64,000 nt of DNA, from NCBI RefSeq assembly GCF_900113705.1, contig NZ_FOQI01000003.1:186001-250000 (forward strand). The letters run 5' to 3'. A model generated the notes under the pieces. The model had not been told where the DNA came from. It worked only from the letters and a program-made list of their open reading frames with translations, and did no database searches. This DNA is from Collimonas sp. OK307 (GTDB lineage Bacteria > Pseudomonadota > Gammaproteobacteria > Burkholderiales > Burkholderiaceae_D). Positions within the stretch are counted from its first letter, which is position 1. Each line of letters opens with the position of its first letter. This document shows, in pieces, positions 62,146 through 64,000 of the stretch. The translations under genes were made by a program, and so were the position numbers.

Positions 62146-63902
62146 TACATTTCCACATTCACGGCGTCCTTGGAAAACTGCAGGTGATACAAATTGGCGT
62201 ACGCTCCCCGCTTGGCAAGCAATTCGTCGTGCGTGCCAACTTCGACGATACTGCCATTGGAAAGGACGACAATACGACTTGCCCGCTCAATAGTCGACAA
62301 TCGATGCGCAATCACGAATGTGGTGCGGCCCTGCATCAGTTGGTCCAAAGCTGCCTGCACTGCCCGTTCCGACTCGGTATCGAGCGCCGATGTAGCTTCG
62401 TCCAGAATCAGGATGGGAGCGTCTTTATAGATGGCACGCGCCATCGCCAGGCGCTGCCGCTGGCCACCCGACAAGCGTGAACCGTTATCGCCAATTTGCG
62501 TCTCGTAACCCTCGGTCAAGCCTGCGATCATCTCCGTCAGATGCGCCGCCCTGGCCGCCGCCTCAATCCTTTCGCGGCTTGGCACACTGTCGCCATAGGC
62601 GATATTAGCAGCGATAGTGTCGTTGAACAGCACTACGTTCTGGCTCACCATGGCGATCTGCGCCCGCAAGCTATTCAGCGATATCTCCTCAATAGGCATG
62701 TCGTCCAGAAGAATACGGCCTTCGGTAACGGAATAGAATCCTGGAATCAGATTGACCAAAGTCGATTTTCCGCCTCCCGACATACCGACGAATGCGATGG
62801 TTTCACCCGGCTCGACGTTAAGACTGATTGCCTTCAAAGCAGGTTTGTCTTGGCCCGGATAAGAAAAACCGACATTCGAAAATTCTATTTTCCCCAGAAC
62901 CCGCTTGTCCAGCTGCTTGCCGCCGGTCCGTTCAACCGGACTGTCAATCAACTTAAAAACCGCTTCTGCCGCCGCCATTCCGCGCTGTAGCGGACCGTTC
63001 ACCTCTGCCAGCTGCTTCAGTGGCACCTGCAAGGCAATCATTGCCGCTAGAAAAGACACGAAGTCGCCGGCAGTCAGTTGAGAGTGGCTTGCTTGCACCA
63101 GTCCCATCGTGATCATTACCGACATCGCGCAGGCCATCATGATCTGCGTCACCGGCACAGTGGCGGCAAATGTGCTGGTCATCCGCATGCTGTAATGGCG
63201 AATATGTTCTGCCGACTCTTCGAATCGCTTCCTCTCGTAGGCTTCGCCACCGAATACCTTGATTACCTGCTGCGCGCGGGTAGTTTCCTCGATTACCTGC
63301 GTCAACTGCGCATTGACGTCGAGTGAATCCTTATTCAATTTTTTTAAGCGCTTGGCGGTGGTGCGTACCACCAGGACCATCAGCGGCATCAATACCAAGG
63401 CAACTATCGTCAATTTCCAGCTGATAAACAGCATGTATCCCAACAAACCCGCGACAGTTAGAACGCAGCGGACAATCGAGGTAAACAATTTGCTGATCAT
63501 CTCAATGATTTGCTGTACTTCAAACATGATCGAATTGATCACACGCCCTACCGTATGGGTAGCATGAAAATCAATCGACACATTCAAGATACGATTGAAC
63601 ATCTGCTGACGCAGTGTATTCAACACCCGGGTGGAAACCCAGTTAGTCATGTAGGTTGTCAAAAAAGTCGATGCGCCGCGTGCGACAAAAGCACCGATCA
63701 CCGCCACCGGTACCAGCCACAGCGGAAAAGTCGGTTTTTCGACGAATCCGTGATCCAGCAAAACCTTGAAAATATAAGCTACCAGCGGTTCTGTCGCTGC
63801 TGTAACCACCATGCCAAGCAGGCCCAGGGCCAATCGCTTTTTATATGGCCGATGTAGTACTGCAAGACGCTTGAAATATGTCGTGTAGGAAGAAGTGCTC
63901 AT
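62145..63902 (-). CDS. msbA: Lipid A export ABC transporter MsbA
   Basis: Flippase of 585 residues combining six membrane helices (FKRLAVLHRPYKKRLALGLL at the start) with an ATPase. Walker A GMSGGGKST is near 375, [15 protein letters not shown] and LILDEATSALDTESERAVQAAL follow, and the H-loop is VIAHRLST. It moves lipid A-core across the inner membrane. Start at ATG 63902; the preceding TTG at 63905 is less likely. The glycosyltransferases in the same operon fit an LPS role; other lipid-linked sugars are possible substrates. Confidence 0.92.
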   Translation of the reverse strand: MSTSSYTTYFKRLAVLHRPYKKRLALGLLGMVVTAATEPLVAYIFKVLLDHGFVEKPTFPLWLVPVAVIGAFVARGASTFLTTYMTNWVSTRVLNTLRQQMFNRILNVSIDFHATHTVGRVINSIMFEVQQIIEMISKLFTSIVRCVLTVAGLLGYMLFISWKLTIVALVLMPLMVLVVRTTAKRLKKLNKDSLDVNAQLTQVIEETTRAQQVIKVFGGEAYERKRFEESAEHIRHYSMRMTSTFAATVPVTQIMMACAMSVMITMGLVQASHSQLTAGDFVSFLAAMIALQVPLKQLAEVNGPLQRGMAAAEAVFKLIDSPVERTGGKQLDKRVLGKIEFSNVGFSYPGQDKPALKAISLNVEPGETIAFVGMSGGGKSTLVNLIPGFYSVTEGRILLDDMPIEEISLNSLRAQIAMVSQNVVLFNDTIAANIAYGDSVPSRERIEAAARAAHLTEMIAGLTEGYETQIGDNGSRLSGGQRQRLAMARAIYKDAPILILDEATSALDTESERAVQAALDQLMQGRTTFVIAHRLSTIERASRIVVLSNGSIVEVGTHDELLAKRGAYANLYHLQFSKDAVNVEM

Positions 63903-63905
63903 CAA

Positions 63906-64000
63906 TCAGGCTGCTTTCAGTTCTTTTTTTCGTTTTATGATACAGGCAAGAAATGCCGCGACGCTCATGCTATACACGCCGCCCAGCACACTCCAAAAAA
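63906..64000 (-). CDS. C-terminal end of a membrane protein (cut by window edge)
   Basis: The minus-strand frame open from the window end reads WSVLGGVYSMSVAAFLACII and ends in KRKKELKAA with a TGA at 63906. A hydrophobic helix followed by a basic tail suggests the last transmembrane segment of an integral membrane protein. It ends three bases before msbA and is probably in the same operon. The family cannot be named from 31 residues. Confidence 0.55.
   Translation of the reverse strand, partial: FWSVLGGVYSMSVAAFLACIIKRKKELKAA

Overview
The window is a chromosomal segment of a betaproteobacterium, most likely Oxalobacteraceae (Collimonas/Herbaspirillum-like). This rests on the housekeeping block purD - hemF - nadD - rsfS - rlmH - maf - rng, on the moderately high GC content, and on the structure-rich intergenic repeats. 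No search could be run, so the taxon is inferred. The window holds about 52 protein genes, one tRNA, and one broken insertion sequence. It opens inside an ABC ATPase gene and closes inside the 3' end of a membrane-protein gene.

Layout. (1) 1-6437: polar amino acid ABC importer with a ThDP decarboxylase and an aldehyde dehydrogenase, probably the 2-ketoarginine (arginine transaminase) route; a convergent LivK-like binding protein follows. (2) 7797-10263: Fur-box controlled feoA-feoB plus a small Cys/Gly-rich membrane protein. (3) 10264-10699: large hairpin repeat. (4) 10700-20133: polyol regulon, with a divergent SorC-type regulator and an ABC importer, HAD phosphatase, D-arabinitol 4-dehydrogenase and xylulokinase that turn D-arabinitol into xylulose 5-phosphate. 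(5) 20206-25900: tRNA-Thr(CGT), two inverted paralogous diguanylate cyclases, a truncated IS21-type istA and an imperfect copy of the tRNA 3' end, which together look like an accessory insertion. (6) 25685-30934: small metabolic genes (hydrolase, M14 peptidase, PhzF, OYE-type reductase with a MerR regulator, MazG).

(7) 30963-38295 is the most unusual region. It is a minus-strand operon of a GntR/UTRA regulator, an AprA-like flavoprotein, a short AprB-like 2x[4Fe-4S] ferredoxin, a nitrate/sulfonate-type ABC importer whose binding protein carries a NosL-like C-terminal tail, a HEAT-repeat protein and a DUF971 protein. I read it as an import-plus-redox system for an unidentified, probably sulfur-containing, compound. 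(8) 38592-46740: a third diguanylate cyclase, small envelope proteins, fbp, pepN and a DUF4136 lipoprotein, with several short tandem repeats and a perfect 28-bp palindrome. (9) 46762-57872: quinone oxidoreductase, EamA transporter, HerA-like ATPase, yebC, purD and the hemF-to-rng operon. RsfS carries a histone H1-like Lys/Ala/Pro tail. (10) 57880-64000: two convergent GT8/GT9 glycosyltransferase pairs with msbA, suggesting LPS core assembly and lipid A export.
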